The notes beneath the pieces are model-generated. The model was not told the origin of the DNA. It made no database searches and was given only the letters and a program-made list of their open reading frames with translations. A DNA stretch of 64,000 nucleotides from NCBI RefSeq assembly GCF_039542345.1, contig NZ_BAABHY010000006.1, positions 124,001 through 188,000 on the forward strand. The letters run 5' to 3'. The translations under genes and the position numbers were made by a program. Origin of the DNA: Orbus sasakiae. GTDB taxonomy: Bacteria > Pseudomonadota > Gammaproteobacteria > Enterobacterales > Orbaceae. Shown piece by piece: positions 1-8,628 of the stretch (position 1 is the stretch's first letter; each line of letters starts with the position of its first letter).

Positions 1-2
1 TT

Positions 3-1058
3 ATGAAAAAGCTGATTTTAGGCTCAATGCTAGCAGGCGTGATGGTATACAGTTTCACCGTACAGGCAAATGATGATTTAGCCACAATTGAAAAACTGGC
101 TCGTCAAGAAGGCGTGGTCAATAGTGTTGGTATGCCTGATACATGGGCGAATTGGAAAGATACCTGGCAACAAATTACAGCAAAATATCAATTAGAACAT
201 GTTGATACCGACATGAGCTCAGCCCAAGAAATCGCTAAATTCAGCAATGAAAAATATAACGCCAGTGCAGATATTGGTGATGTGGGAATTTCATTTGGAC
301 CGATCGCGGTTAAAAAAGGCGTAACACAGCCGTATAAACCCACAACGTGGCAGCAGATTCCACAATGGGCAAAAGATAAAGAGGGTCATTGGGCAGTTGC
401 CTATACCGGCACCATTGCCTTTATTGTGAATAAGCGTTTAGTTAAAGATATTCCGACCTCATGGCGTGATTTACTCAATGGTCAATATGTCGTTACTGTC
501 GGCGATATGTTAACCGGAGCCCAATCCGTTAATGCATTACTCGCTGCGTCTTACTCCTTTGGTGGCGATGAAAAAAATCTGATGCCAGGTATTGAATTTT
601 TCCAAAAGCTTGCAAAACAAAACCGCTTAAATTTGAGCAATCCAACGATTGCCAGTCTTGAAAAGGAAGAAGTCGAAGTTGCCATTATGTGGGATTTTAA
701 TGGGCTAAATTACCGCGATATTATTGATCGTGATCGCTTTGAGGTATTAATTCCTTCTGATGGCTCTGTCATGTCAGGTTATACCACGATTATCAACCGT
801 TTTGCTAAGCATCCTAATGCGGCAAAATTGGCCCGTGAATATATTTTTTCAGACCAAGGTCAAATCAACTTAGCACTTGGTTATGCAAGACCAATTCGCT
901 CAGAATTCATCACATTCCCAGCAGAAGCGCAAAATAAGCTGTTACCCGCTGAACAATACAAAAACGTCTATATCATCAAAGATTTTGATGTGTGGGAAAA
1001 GACCACGCGCACTATTCCACAGTTATGGCAAGAACATGTTGTCAGTGAGATGCAGTAG
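3..1058 (+). CDS. ABC transporter periplasmic solute-binding protein (Fe/organophosphate-type fold)
   Basis: This is a 351-residue exported binding protein. Residues 1-22 form a signal peptide (basic start, hydrophobic core, cleavage after VQA). The mature part looks like the iron/spermidine/2-AEP class of extracellular solute-binding proteins. It is the first gene of a same-strand cluster with two permeases and an ATPase, so it should deliver the ligand to that transporter. Relatives of this class bind Fe(III), polyamines, thiamine, hexose phosphates (AfuA) or 2-AEP. The neighbouring phosphoesterases point to a phosphorylated organic ligand, which is inference. The ATG lies 3 bases from the window edge, so the promoter and ribosome binding site cannot be seen. 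Confidence 0.85.
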   Translation: MKKLILGSMLAGVMVYSFTVQANDDLATIEKLARQEGVVNSVGMPDTWANWKDTWQQITAKYQLEHVDTDMSSAQEIAKFSNEKYNASADIGDVGISFGPIAVKKGVTQPYKPTTWQQIPQWAKDKEGHWAVAYTGTIAFIVNKRLVKDIPTSWRDLLNGQYVVTVGDMLTGAQSVNALLAASYSFGGDEKNLMPGIEFFQKLAKQNRLNLSNPTIASLEKEEVEVAIMWDFNGLNYRDIIDRDRFEVLIPSDGSVMSGYTTIINRFAKHPNAAKLAREYIFSDQGQINLALGYARPIRSEFITFPAEAQNKLLPAEQYKNVYIIKDFDVWEKTTRTIPQLWQEHVVSEMQ

Positions 1059-1135
1059 TCGAGTGTAATACATCAATACATTTTTCATGATTGAGTCACT
1101 GCCTTATGCAGTGGCTTAAGTTGCAAGGACGTCAA

Positions 1136-1918
1136 ATGAATAAAGTCATTTTAGTTGTTTTAGATGGGCTAAACTACGCGGTAGCCGAGCATGCAATGGG
1201 CTATTTATTGGCTGAGTGTACGGCTAAAAAAGGCCATCTACGCGTGATTAATTGTGAGCTTCCTTCCCTATCAAGGCCGCTTTATGAGTGTATTCTAACG
1301 GGTGTTAGGCCTGTGGATAGTGGTATTGTGAATAATCAAGTCAGTCGATTATCGACGCAGAAAAGTATTTTTCACTATGTTAAACAAGCCGGCCTAGTCA
1401 GCGGTGCTGCAGCTTACCATTGGGTGAGTGAACTGTATAATCGTACTCCCTTTGATCCGATTCAAGATCGTCATGTTGCCGATAACGCATTAACGATCCC
1501 CTATGCGCATTTTTATTTTGAAGATCATTATCCTGACTCACACCTATTTCTAGATGCAGAACATCTCCGACGTCAGTATCATCCTGATTTTTTGTTTATT
1601 CACAGTATGAATATTGATGACACCGGTCACCACTATGGGAGTGATAGTCCTCAATATCGAAACATGGCACGTAAAGCAGACAGTATATTGTCAAATTTTT
1701 TACCGCAGTGGCTCGAAGAAGGCTATCAAGTTATCATCACCGCAGATCATGGCATGAACTGTGACCGTTCACATGGTGGTAATTTAACGGATGAGCAGCA
1801 AGTACCGCTGTTTATTTTTGGTCATCAACACGAGCGTTTAACCGAGCAAACGATCTTACAAACAGACCTTTGTGCGTTAACGTGTCAATTACTCAATATT
1901 CCCCACAATACAAAATGA
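1136..1918 (+). CDS. alkaline phosphatase superfamily hydrolase (NPP/PhnA-like phosphodiesterase)
   Basis: This is a 260-residue enzyme without a signal peptide, hence cytoplasmic. It carries the metal and nucleophile motifs of the alkaline phosphatase superfamily: D10 in VVLDGL, a nucleophile position at S46 in PSLSRP (aligned with the Thr of nucleotide pyrophosphatases), D161 and H165 in DDTGHHYG, D204-H205 in ADHG, and H213. Members split phosphodiesters, pyrophosphates or phosphonoacetate. I chose the ATG at 1136 because AAGGA lies just upstream and the protein then begins right before the first metal motif; an in-frame start at 1091 would add 15 unlikely residues. It sits between the binding protein and the permeases, so it probably acts on the imported compound. 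Serine rather than threonine as nucleophile is the less common choice in NPP enzymes. Confidence 0.8.
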   Translation: MNKVILVVLDGLNYAVAEHAMGYLLAECTAKKGHLRVINCELPSLSRPLYECILTGVRPVDSGIVNNQVSRLSTQKSIFHYVKQAGLVSGAAAYHWVSELYNRTPFDPIQDRHVADNALTIPYAHFYFEDHYPDSHLFLDAEHLRRQYHPDFLFIHSMNIDDTGHHYGSDSPQYRNMARKADSILSNFLPQWLEEGYQVIITADHGMNCDRSHGGNLTDEQQVPLFIFGHQHERLTEQTILQTDLCALTCQLLNIPHNTK

Positions 1919-1946
1919 TACCCAAGGGTATGATAAGTGAGTGATT

Positions 1947-2795
1947 ATGTCTAAACATCTTATCCGAGTATCACCCATTTTATTGGTGATTCCTTTTCTG
2001 ATTGTGTTTTTTTTATTTCAATTGTTACCGTTTTATTGGGTATTTAAACACAGTTTTTTTGATGATTTTGAGCAGACTTGGGGGTTAACCAATTACTACA
2101 ATATCTTTCAATCGAAGTTAGATATTAAATCAATCCTCTCGTCACTTTCATTATCTTTTTGGTCGACGTTGTTAGGGTTAACTATTGCACTGTGGGGGAG
2201 TTATTCTTTGACACAGATTAAGCAGGGTCGATTGCAGCATATTTTGCTTTCTTTCACTAATATGAGCAGTAATTTTAGTGGCGTACCATTAGCTTTTGCT
2301 TTTTTAATTTTACTTGGAGCTAATGGCTGTATTACCCTAATTTTAAGGCAGCTTGATATCGGGGTGATGAATATCAAAAGTACATCAGGGCTAATTCTTA
2401 TTTATACTTACTTTCAGATCCCATTAGGCATTTTACTGCTTTATCCTGCTTTTCAGTCCGTAAAACGAGAGTGGAAAGAGTCAGCTGATTTGTTGGGGGC
2501 GTCGGTATATGCTTATTGGCGTTATATTGGATTGCCGATTTTGATACGGCCGATTATTGGTACCTGCATTATTTTATTTGCCAATGCAATTGGTGCATAC
2601 GCAACATTGTATGCATTGTCAGGCAGTAATTACTTAGTGATTCCGATTCGAATCTCAGCGTTGATTACGGGCGATGTATTTTACGATCCTTACACCGCAA
2701 GTGCATTAGCGATGTTGTTAATGGTCATTTTAGTGACTATTACGATCATTAATCAGTTTCTGATCTCACCTAAAAAAATTGGGGAGAAATCATGA
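1947..2795 (+). CDS. ABC transporter inner-membrane permease 1
   Basis: This is a 282-residue integral membrane protein with about six hydrophobic segments. It has the cytoplasmic EAA-type loop of importer permeases in the second half (ESADLLGAS, then a conserved GLP about ten residues later). It pairs with the next gene, whose start overlaps this stop (ATGA), so the two are translationally coupled and probably form the heterodimeric channel. An in-frame GTG at 1941 would add two residues; the ATG at 1947 is preferred because AAGTGAG lies at good spacing. The substrate is unproven and is inferred from the phosphoesterases in the cluster. Confidence 0.85.
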   Translation: MSKHLIRVSPILLVIPFLIVFFLFQLLPFYWVFKHSFFDDFEQTWGLTNYYNIFQSKLDIKSILSSLSLSFWSTLLGLTIALWGSYSLTQIKQGRLQHILLSFTNMSSNFSGVPLAFAFLILLGANGCITLILRQLDIGVMNIKSTSGLILIYTYFQIPLGILLLYPAFQSVKREWKESADLLGASVYAYWRYIGLPILIRPIIGTCIILFANAIGAYATLYALSGSNYLVIPIRISALITGDVFYDPYTASALAMLLMVILVTITIINQFLISPKKIGEKS

Positions 2796-3583
2796 ACCCA
2801 TCGCGTTTTAGTCAAATTTACCATTATATGACATTGTTGATTGTTTTTTTGATCATGGCTATTCCCATCGTGACTACGCTAATTTATGCCTTATCAAGCA
2901 GCTGGGGGGCCTCCATTTTACCCGACAGTTTATCCTTTAAGTGGTTTGTCCAACTATGGCAAGATGCGCGGTTTTTAGCTGCGTTAGGGCGCTCACTTTT
3001 AATAAGCTGCGCGGCAATTGTGTTAACATTTGTGTTGTTGTTACCGCTCATCTTTTTCGTCACTTACTATGCCCCCAAAAGCCAAAAAATCATGAATTTC
3101 GTGATTCTAATTCCGTTTGCTATGCCGCCAATTGTCTCTTCGATTGGCTTAATGCAGATCTATTCTGAGCCGCCATTTCTATTAACCGGAACGCCGTGGA
3201 TTTTGTTAGGTTGCTACTTTACGATTGCTTTACCGTTTGTCTATCGAAGTATTATCAATAGTGTTCAAACGCTGGCAATCCATGATCTGATTGATTGTGC
3301 AACACTATTTGGGGCAAATAAATTCTACGCGTTTTTGCGTATTATTTTGCCTAATTTACGACATGGTGTATTGAGTGGTTTATTGTTAGCCTTTTCATTT
3401 TTAATTGGTGAGTTTGTGTTTGCCAATATTTTGGTGGGTAATCGCTTTGAAACATTACAAGTGTACTTATTCAATATGAATGGGAAAAGCGGGCATTTTG
3501 CTAGTGCAATCTTGTCGTCTTATTTCTTTCTTGTCATGTTATTGAGTTTTATTGTGATGCGGGTCAACCGCAAAAAAGGGTAG
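2792..3583 (+). CDS. ABC transporter inner-membrane permease 2
   Basis: This is a 263-residue membrane protein with about six hydrophobic helices. An EAA-type loop (DLIDCATLFGANKF followed by ILP) is the docking site for the ATPase. The start codon overlaps the stop of permease 1 and the stop lies 3 bases before the ATPase start, so the three genes are one transcription and translation unit. Having two separate permeases distinguishes this transporter from the 2-AEP system further right, whose permeases are fused into one chain. Confidence 0.85.
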   Translation: MNPSRFSQIYHYMTLLIVFLIMAIPIVTTLIYALSSSWGASILPDSLSFKWFVQLWQDARFLAALGRSLLISCAAIVLTFVLLLPLIFFVTYYAPKSQKIMNFVILIPFAMPPIVSSIGLMQIYSEPPFLLTGTPWILLGCYFTIALPFVYRSIINSVQTLAIHDLIDCATLFGANKFYAFLRIILPNLRHGVLSGLLLAFSFLIGEFVFANILVGNRFETLQVYLFNMNGKSGHFASAILSSYFFLVMLLSFIVMRVNRKKG

Positions 3584-3586
3584 TGT

Positions 3587-4576
3587 ATGAGTTATCTTCA
3601 AATAAAGCAGGTTCATAAAATATTTGGGCGTCAAACCATTTTAAATCACATCAGTTTTACTGCTGAACAAGGTGAGTTTGTGACATTGCTTGGCCCAAGT
3701 GGGTGTGGTAAGTCATCATTGTTGCGCTGTATCTCGGGTTTAACATCACTTGATGGTGGGCAAATAATGCTTGATGGAAAAGAGATTACCCACATGGCAC
3801 CTAAACATCGCCAAATTAGCATGGTGTTTCAACATTATGCATTATTTCCCAATATGACGGTGTTTGAAAATATTGCATTTGGTTTAAAAATGCAAAAGTT
3901 ACCCAAAGAACAGATTCTGTTTGCTGTAGAAAAAATGGTCGATTTGGTTGATCTCAAACCCCACTTACATAAATTACCTACGGCGTTATCTGGTGGTCAA
4001 TGTCAACGTGTTGCATTGGCACGCTCCCTAATTGTTAAACCTAAATTGCTGTTATTAGATGAACCGTTATCGGCCTTGGATGCAAAAATTCGTAAACATT
4101 TACGGCAACAACTTCGTCAAATTCAAAAAGAGCTGAATATGACAATGCTATTTGTGACTCATGATCAAGAAGAAGCATTGACTATGTCAGATAAAATTGT
4201 CTTGCTTAACCAAGGTAATATCGAACAAATGGGGGATGCTGAATCCCTTTATTTATCACCTTCCTCCCGTTTTGTGGCTGAATTTATTGGTCATTATAAT
4301 TTACTTAGTGCACACGATTTTCAGCATTTAACGCAGCAAACTAGTGAACAATCCGTTGCAATTCGTCCTGAGTCGATTAAGATCGGTGAACAAGGGATTG
4401 ATGCAGAAGTCGTTGATTATGCGATGCTTGGTAATATTATTCGTTATCAAGTTATGGTGCGGGGAATTGTGCTATCGGTAGATCATTTGCATCGCAGTGA
4501 ACACGATCTATTTAAAGTCAAAACCCCCATAAAAATCAGTTTCACACCTAATCAATTTCATTTTATTCGTCACTAG
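3587..4576 (+). CDS. ABC transporter ATP-binding protein
   Basis: This is a 329-residue ATPase with all nucleotide-binding motifs: Walker A GPSGCGKS at 36-43, Q-loop Q82, signature LSGGQ at 134-138, Walker B LLLLDEP at 154-160 and the switch histidine H192. The last 90 or so residues form a short TOBE-like regulatory extension, as in the spermidine/iron/2-AEP importer class. It follows permease 2 by 3 bases and precedes the HAD hydrolase by 8. Residue 139, just after LSGGQ, is Cys; most relatives have Q or E there. This should have little effect. Confidence 0.9.
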   Translation: MSYLQIKQVHKIFGRQTILNHISFTAEQGEFVTLLGPSGCGKSSLLRCISGLTSLDGGQIMLDGKEITHMAPKHRQISMVFQHYALFPNMTVFENIAFGLKMQKLPKEQILFAVEKMVDLVDLKPHLHKLPTALSGGQCQRVALARSLIVKPKLLLLDEPLSALDAKIRKHLRQQLRQIQKELNMTMLFVTHDQEEALTMSDKIVLLNQGNIEQMGDAESLYLSPSSRFVAEFIGHYNLLSAHDFQHLTQQTSEQSVAIRPESIKIGEQGIDAEVVDYAMLGNIIRYQVMVRGIVLSVDHLHRSEHDLFKVKTPIKISFTPNQFHFIRH

Positions 4577-4584
4577 GAAACATC

Positions 4585-5280
4585 ATGATTGCCGTATTTG
4601 ATTTAGATAAAACACTTATCAATGAAGACTCAACAACATTATGGAGTCAGTGGCTATGCCAAAATCAATTGGTTGCAGATATACCGGCTTATTTGCAGCG
4701 TGAACAAGCACTTATGCAGCAGTATGAAGCCCGTCAATTGGATATTGCTGACTATATCAAATTAACGCTACAACCAGTTATTCACCTACCGTTTGAACAA
4801 ATGGATATATTAGTTTCACGGTTTATTGATGAACAGATCAAACCTCGTATTTATTTGCAAAGTTTAGCACTACTTCGACAGCACCAGCAGCAGGGAGATG
4901 CGGTATTAATCATCTCGGCGTCTGCACAGCTATTAGTGGGCGCAATTGGTCGGCGCTGTTTTCATGTTGAACATGCCTATGGCATTGATGTTAAAAAGAC
5001 TGCTCAAAATTACACGACAGAACTGACGGGTATTGTGCCATATCAAGCTGGCAAAGTGGATAAGTTACGTGAATATACCCATCAACAATACGGTCATTTT
5101 GCTGACACTTATTTTTACAGTGATTCCATCAATGATGAACCGTTATTACAATTAGTCCAGTTTCCACAAGTGATAAACCCAGATTGCAAGCTACATCAAT
5201 TAGCACAAGCTAAGCAGTGGCCCATTCATTATTTTGAAAAAACCGTCAGTGAGTTTAGCGATCAGGTTATGACTGATTAG
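4585..5280 (+). CDS. HAD-IB family phosphatase
   Basis: This 231-residue cytoplasmic hydrolase belongs to the haloacid dehalogenase superfamily, subfamily IB (phosphoserine phosphatase/PHOSPHO1-like). Motif I is DLDKT with nucleophile D6 and general acid D8. Motif II is the serine in IISAS. The acidic motif is YSDSINDEPLL. A helical cap lies between motifs I and II. HAD-IB enzymes remove phosphate from small monoesters such as phosphoserine, phosphocholine or phosphoethanolamine. Placed directly after a transporter and an NPP-like diesterase, it could finish degradation of an imported ester to free phosphate. The exact substrate cannot be read from the sequence. Confidence 0.8.
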   Translation: MIAVFDLDKTLINEDSTTLWSQWLCQNQLVADIPAYLQREQALMQQYEARQLDIADYIKLTLQPVIHLPFEQMDILVSRFIDEQIKPRIYLQSLALLRQHQQQGDAVLIISASAQLLVGAIGRRCFHVEHAYGIDVKKTAQNYTTELTGIVPYQAGKVDKLREYTHQQYGHFADTYFYSDSINDEPLLQLVQFPQVINPDCKLHQLAQAKQWPIHYFEKTVSEFSDQVMTD

Positions 5281-5462
5281 TGCTGTGCTAAGGAGAGGTA
5301 TTGCTTGAGCCACCGAATGTCCATTGATGAGTGATGATTAACACCCTATGTCATAAAATTGCCATGATCATTGGTTATGATGAGGTTGATCATCGATGAA
5401 ACAGATCTCATTTGTTTCGTTCACAATAAATAATAATTCCAATTCATTTAGGGGTTAATAAT
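5281..5462 (+). other. intergenic leader of the metallophosphoesterase gene
   Basis: These 182 bases separate the HAD gene from the metallophosphoesterase. A short dyad lies at 5398-5418 (GAAACA, 9-base loop, TGTTTC), without a T-run. The rest is AT-rich and could hold a separate promoter for the downstream gene. I see no convincing promoter hexamers. Confidence 0.3.
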
Positions 5463-6437
5463 ATGATATCTCGGCGTAATTTGATTAAAAATGTGTCGCT
5501 AATTTCTGCAGCCTCATTACTCACACAAGCCGCTAATGCATCAACGGTGACACAACATACAGTGAATGAGTCAAATACACCGCCGCTTGATACATTGCGT
5601 TTTGGTGTCATTGCTGATCCACAATATGCGGCGATTCCCTCTAACAAAGGCAGTCGTTTTTATGCCAATAGTTTATGGAAACTTGAAGAATGCATTGCCG
5701 CATTTAATCAAACCGATTTACATTTTGTGATCACGCTCGGTGATATGATTGACCGCCATTGGAGCAGTTATGATGATATATTACCCATTTATGATCGGCT
5801 AAGGCACCCTAATTTTTTTGTGTTAGGCAATCACGATTACTCGGTCGCGGCTGACTACCTTCAATCCGTTGCTCGAATCAATGGTTTAGATAACACCTAT
5901 TATGACTTTTCAGTTGGGCAATACCGCTTTATTGTGTTAGATGGTAATGATGTGAGTTTATTTGCTCCGCCTAAAGGTAATCCTTATCTTGGTTTGGTTG
6001 ATGATCCTCGCATTGCGATTGCAACCGAACGTTTGGCTAATTTACAAGCTAAGGGCGCGATCAATGCAAAAAGTTGGAATGGTTCCCTGTCTGAAACGCA
6101 ATTTAATTGGCTCAAGTTAACGTTAGCTGCAGCAAACGAGAATCACGAGTCGGTGATTGTTTTTTGTCACTATCCTGTGTTTCCGGCAAATGAGCATAAT
6201 TTATGGGACAGTGACGAACTCGTTGAGCTGCTTACTGCTTATCCCAATGTTTTAGCCTATTTTTGTGGTCACAATCATCAAGGTAATTATGGTAAGTTAG
6301 CGGGCAAACATTTCATTAATCTAAAAGGGATGGTCGAAACCCCGACAACAACGGCGTATTCGATTGTCACGCTATCTGAAAATCGTTTGGATATTGAAGG
6401 TTTTGGACGTGAAGAAAGTCGTTCACTTGCAATTTAG
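5463..6437 (+). CDS. Tat-exported calcineurin-like metallophosphoesterase
   Basis: This is a 324-residue dinuclear-metal phosphoesterase. The N-terminus carries a twin-arginine signal (SRRNLIK at 3-9, then a mild hydrophobic stretch ending in ANA at 24-26), so the protein should be folded in the cytoplasm and exported to the periplasm. Metal and catalytic motifs follow in order: D52 in IADPQ, D94 in LGDMIDR, N123-H124 in LGNHD, a histidine in FCHYP, and CGHNH near the C-terminus. It shares the strand with the ABC cassette. It could release phosphate, or trim an ester, outside the cytoplasmic membrane before import. The family includes ADP-ribose/CDP-alcohol and glycerophosphodiester hydrolases; the substrate here is unknown. 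Confidence 0.85.
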   Translation: MISRRNLIKNVSLISAASLLTQAANASTVTQHTVNESNTPPLDTLRFGVIADPQYAAIPSNKGSRFYANSLWKLEECIAAFNQTDLHFVITLGDMIDRHWSSYDDILPIYDRLRHPNFFVLGNHDYSVAADYLQSVARINGLDNTYYDFSVGQYRFIVLDGNDVSLFAPPKGNPYLGLVDDPRIAIATERLANLQAKGAINAKSWNGSLSETQFNWLKLTLAAANENHESVIVFCHYPVFPANEHNLWDSDELVELLTAYPNVLAYFCGHNHQGNYGKLAGKHFINLKGMVETPTTTAYSIVTLSENRLDIEGFGREESRSLAI

Positions 6438-6666
6438 CTATCCTCGACGGAAAGTAGAATGATCGATTTTACAGCGAATAAAGGATATGTCTTTAAACCC
6501 CGTTTATATCAGAGCGTCTATTTGATGGCTGACTGGACTATAGCCGACGAATAATCATGCTGTTTTTACACTATAATTCACTATTATGATAAAAAAATAA
6601 CGAAAAAAGCACAGTTAAGCGTAGATTTGCAGCGAACAGATGCTTCGCTGCCGTGTCATAGCCTAT
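6438..6666. other. convergent intergenic region with hairpin and dispersed repeat copy
   Basis: These 229 bases lie between two converging transcripts. A GC-rich hairpin sits at 6629-6651 (GCAGCGAA, 7-base loop, TTCGCTGC), downstream of phnX on the minus strand. It lacks an immediate T-run, but T-rich sequence follows about 20 bases further on. The first copy of a 44-bp repeat also found at 58515 lies at 6563-6606. Confidence 0.5.
6563..6606 (+). repeat. 44-bp dispersed repeat, copy 1
   Basis: This copy matches the one at 58515-58558 at 39 of 44 positions by direct comparison. Both share TTTTTACACTATAATT, then ATTATGATAAAAA and TAACGAAAA. The shared core contains a perfect -10-like TATAAT. 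A shorter match of 13 bases occurs at 35501-35513. The function is unknown. Confidence 0.6.
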
Positions 6667-7479
6667 TTAAGGTCGTTCACCTTCAAGGATGCGTTTTTCG
6701 ATCTCGTCTAATACCGGTGGCAAGTCTGCAATCGTATCTATTACATAATGTGCGCCAGCGGCTTTCATTTTTTTAGCGGCTTCATGACGTCGTTTTTTTT
6801 GTTGTTCAGGTGAGAGCGCTTGCCATTCATCTAAACTTAATCCAACTTCGTTACCACTTATCGTTACGCCGACAGTCCAGGTGCCTGCATTTAATCCTTC
6901 TTTTATTCCCACACCAGTATCGTCAACTTTAACCGCGGTATAAGGATAACAAATGCCCAGATCTGCAAAAGTACGATACATCATTAATGGAGAAGGCCGG
7001 CCTTGTGATAAATCACCTGCACATACCAGATTATCTGGCATATAGCCTGCATTGGCGGCTAAGGGTAACAACTTTTCCATGATGGGGCGGTTATAACCAG
7101 TCGTTGAACCGATTTTTATATTACGTTTACGCAGTTCCCCAATCAATTCAAGTGTGCCAGGAACCAGTTGGGCAAAGTCTCCAATAATCGCCATGTTCAT
7201 CGGCGTAAAAACGTCATATAGATGTGTAGCATCATCATCTGTTGGTGGGTGGCCATAACGTTGTTGCCACTGTTGATTAATCGCTGGTAAAGCAAGTAAT
7301 GCTTTTATATGATCGAGTTTTGCCATGCCCATTGGCGTACGGGCTTGTTCAATCGTGAGCTGAATATCAAATTTGTCAAATAATTTAACAAATGCCCCCA
7401 TCGGTGCACACGATCCAAAGTCAATTGTCGTACCGGCCCAATCAAATACGACAGCCGAAAGTTTATATTTATTTTTCAT
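6667..7479 (-). CDS. phnX: phosphonoacetaldehyde hydrolase (phosphonatase)
   Basis: This 270-residue HAD-superfamily enzyme cleaves the C-P bond of phosphonoacetaldehyde to acetaldehyde and phosphate, the second step of 2-AEP degradation. The nucleophile is D13 in VVFDWAGTT. The Schiff-base lysine characteristic of phosphonatase is K54 in MGMAKLDHI. The length fits the family. I prefer the ATG at 7479, with GGGA upstream, over an in-frame ATG at 7491. The gene follows phnW by 17 bases, so the two enzymes are co-expressed. It is the last gene of the 2-AEP operon. Confidence 0.95.
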   Translation of the reverse strand: MKNKYKLSAVVFDWAGTTIDFGSCAPMGAFVKLFDKFDIQLTIEQARTPMGMAKLDHIKALLALPAINQQWQQRYGHPPTDDDATHLYDVFTPMNMAIIGDFAQLVPGTLELIGELRKRNIKIGSTTGYNRPIMEKLLPLAANAGYMPDNLVCAGDLSQGRPSPLMMYRTFADLGICYPYTAVKVDDTGVGIKEGLNAGTWTVGVTISGNEVGLSLDEWQALSPEQQKKRRHEAAKKMKAAGAHYVIDTIADLPPVLDEIEKRILEGERP

Positions 7480-7496
7480 GGTTATTCCCATTTATC

Positions 7497-8597
7497 TCAG
7501 TTAATCTTCATTTTTTGCATGCAATATTTTATTGTATCAACGACTTGTCGAATTTCTTTGCTACCAATTGCACCAATGCATCCGATACGAAATGTCTCAA
7601 TATCCGTGAGTTTGCCTGGATACAACATAAATCCTTGTGATTTGATATCATTATAAAATGTTTTAAAGTCATAATTTGGTGACGTCGGAGCTAAGAAGGT
7701 AATAATAATAGGCGAAATATAATCCGGGTTTAAAAAAGGTTTTAATCCCTGCTCTGATAAGCCATCAAGTAACATTTTACAGTTTTCTGTGTAGCGAGCT
7801 AAACGAGCGACTTGACCACCTTCTTCAATAAATTGTTGCACTGCTTCCGCTAATGCAGCAACGACATGCGTTGGCGGAGTAAAGCGCCATTGCCCTGTAC
7901 GTTCCATGTAAAGGTGCTGGTCATAAAGGTCAAGTACTAATGAGTGGCTATTGTTAGCACATTTAGCAAGTATTGCTTTTCTAATGAAGACAAAGCCCAT
8001 GCCAGGAACACCTTCTAAACATTTGCCACTTGCTGAAATGAGGGCATCAAAGGTAACGTCTTGACTGTCAATGGGTAGGGCACCAAATGAGCTCATTGCA
8101 TCGACAATTAAGCCGACATTAAATGCTTTACACAGTTCACTGATTGCGACTAATGGATTAATGATTCCGGTACCTGTTTCACAATGAATGAAGCCCACAT
8201 GTGTGATTGTTGGATCCGCTTGTAAGGCAGCTTTAACCGTATCTGGATCAATGGGTTCTTGCTCTATTTGACTTAAGATCGTTGTTTTACGCCCCATCAT
8301 GTTAGATAGTTTGGCCATACGTTTGCAATAAGCGCCATTATCGAGAACTAAAAGATGCCCCCCTTTTGGTACTATGGTGGCGATTGCAGCTTCAACAGAA
8401 AAAGTACCACTACCTTGTAATGGTACGACCACATAGTGTCCTTGGTCATTAATGATATCTAATAATTGTTGGCGTAATTTGGCCGTGAGTGCATTAAAAT
8501 CACTATCCCAAGATCCCCAGTCCTTTAACATCGCTAACTTGGTTCTCAGTGTGGTTGTCAGTGGGCCTGGGGTCAGTAAAATATTGTCTCTGTCCAT
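7497..8597 (-). CDS. phnW: 2-aminoethylphosphonate:pyruvate aminotransferase
   Basis: This 366-residue fold-type I PLP enzyme transfers the amino group of 2-AEP to pyruvate, giving phosphonoacetaldehyde and alanine. The family start ILLTPGPLTTT is present. D166 in VDAMSSFGA contacts the cofactor nitrogen and K192 in SASGKCLEG is the PLP lysine. The length matches PhnW from other gammaproteobacteria. It is placed between the 2-AEP transporter and phnX, which makes the substrate assignment firm. Confidence 0.95.
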   Translation of the reverse strand: MDRDNILLTPGPLTTTLRTKLAMLKDWGSWDSDFNALTAKLRQQLLDIINDQGHYVVVPLQGSGTFSVEAAIATIVPKGGHLLVLDNGAYCKRMAKLSNMMGRKTTILSQIEQEPIDPDTVKAALQADPTITHVGFIHCETGTGIINPLVAISELCKAFNVGLIVDAMSSFGALPIDSQDVTFDALISASGKCLEGVPGMGFVFIRKAILAKCANNSHSLVLDLYDQHLYMERTGQWRFTPPTHVVAALAEAVQQFIEEGGQVARLARYTENCKMLLDGLSEQGLKPFLNPDYISPIIITFLAPTSPNYDFKTFYNDIKSQGFMLYPGKLTDIETFRIGCIGAIGSKEIRQVVDTIKYCMQKMKIN

Positions 8598-8628
8598 ATT
8601 ATTTCCAGTAAGTTTTTAGGTTGAATTA

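Noticed and set aside
3..4576. iron(III) transporter (AfuABC/FbpABC)
   Set aside because: The fold class fits, but the interleaved phosphoesterases and the nearby phn genes make an organophosphate ligand more likely; iron remains possible.
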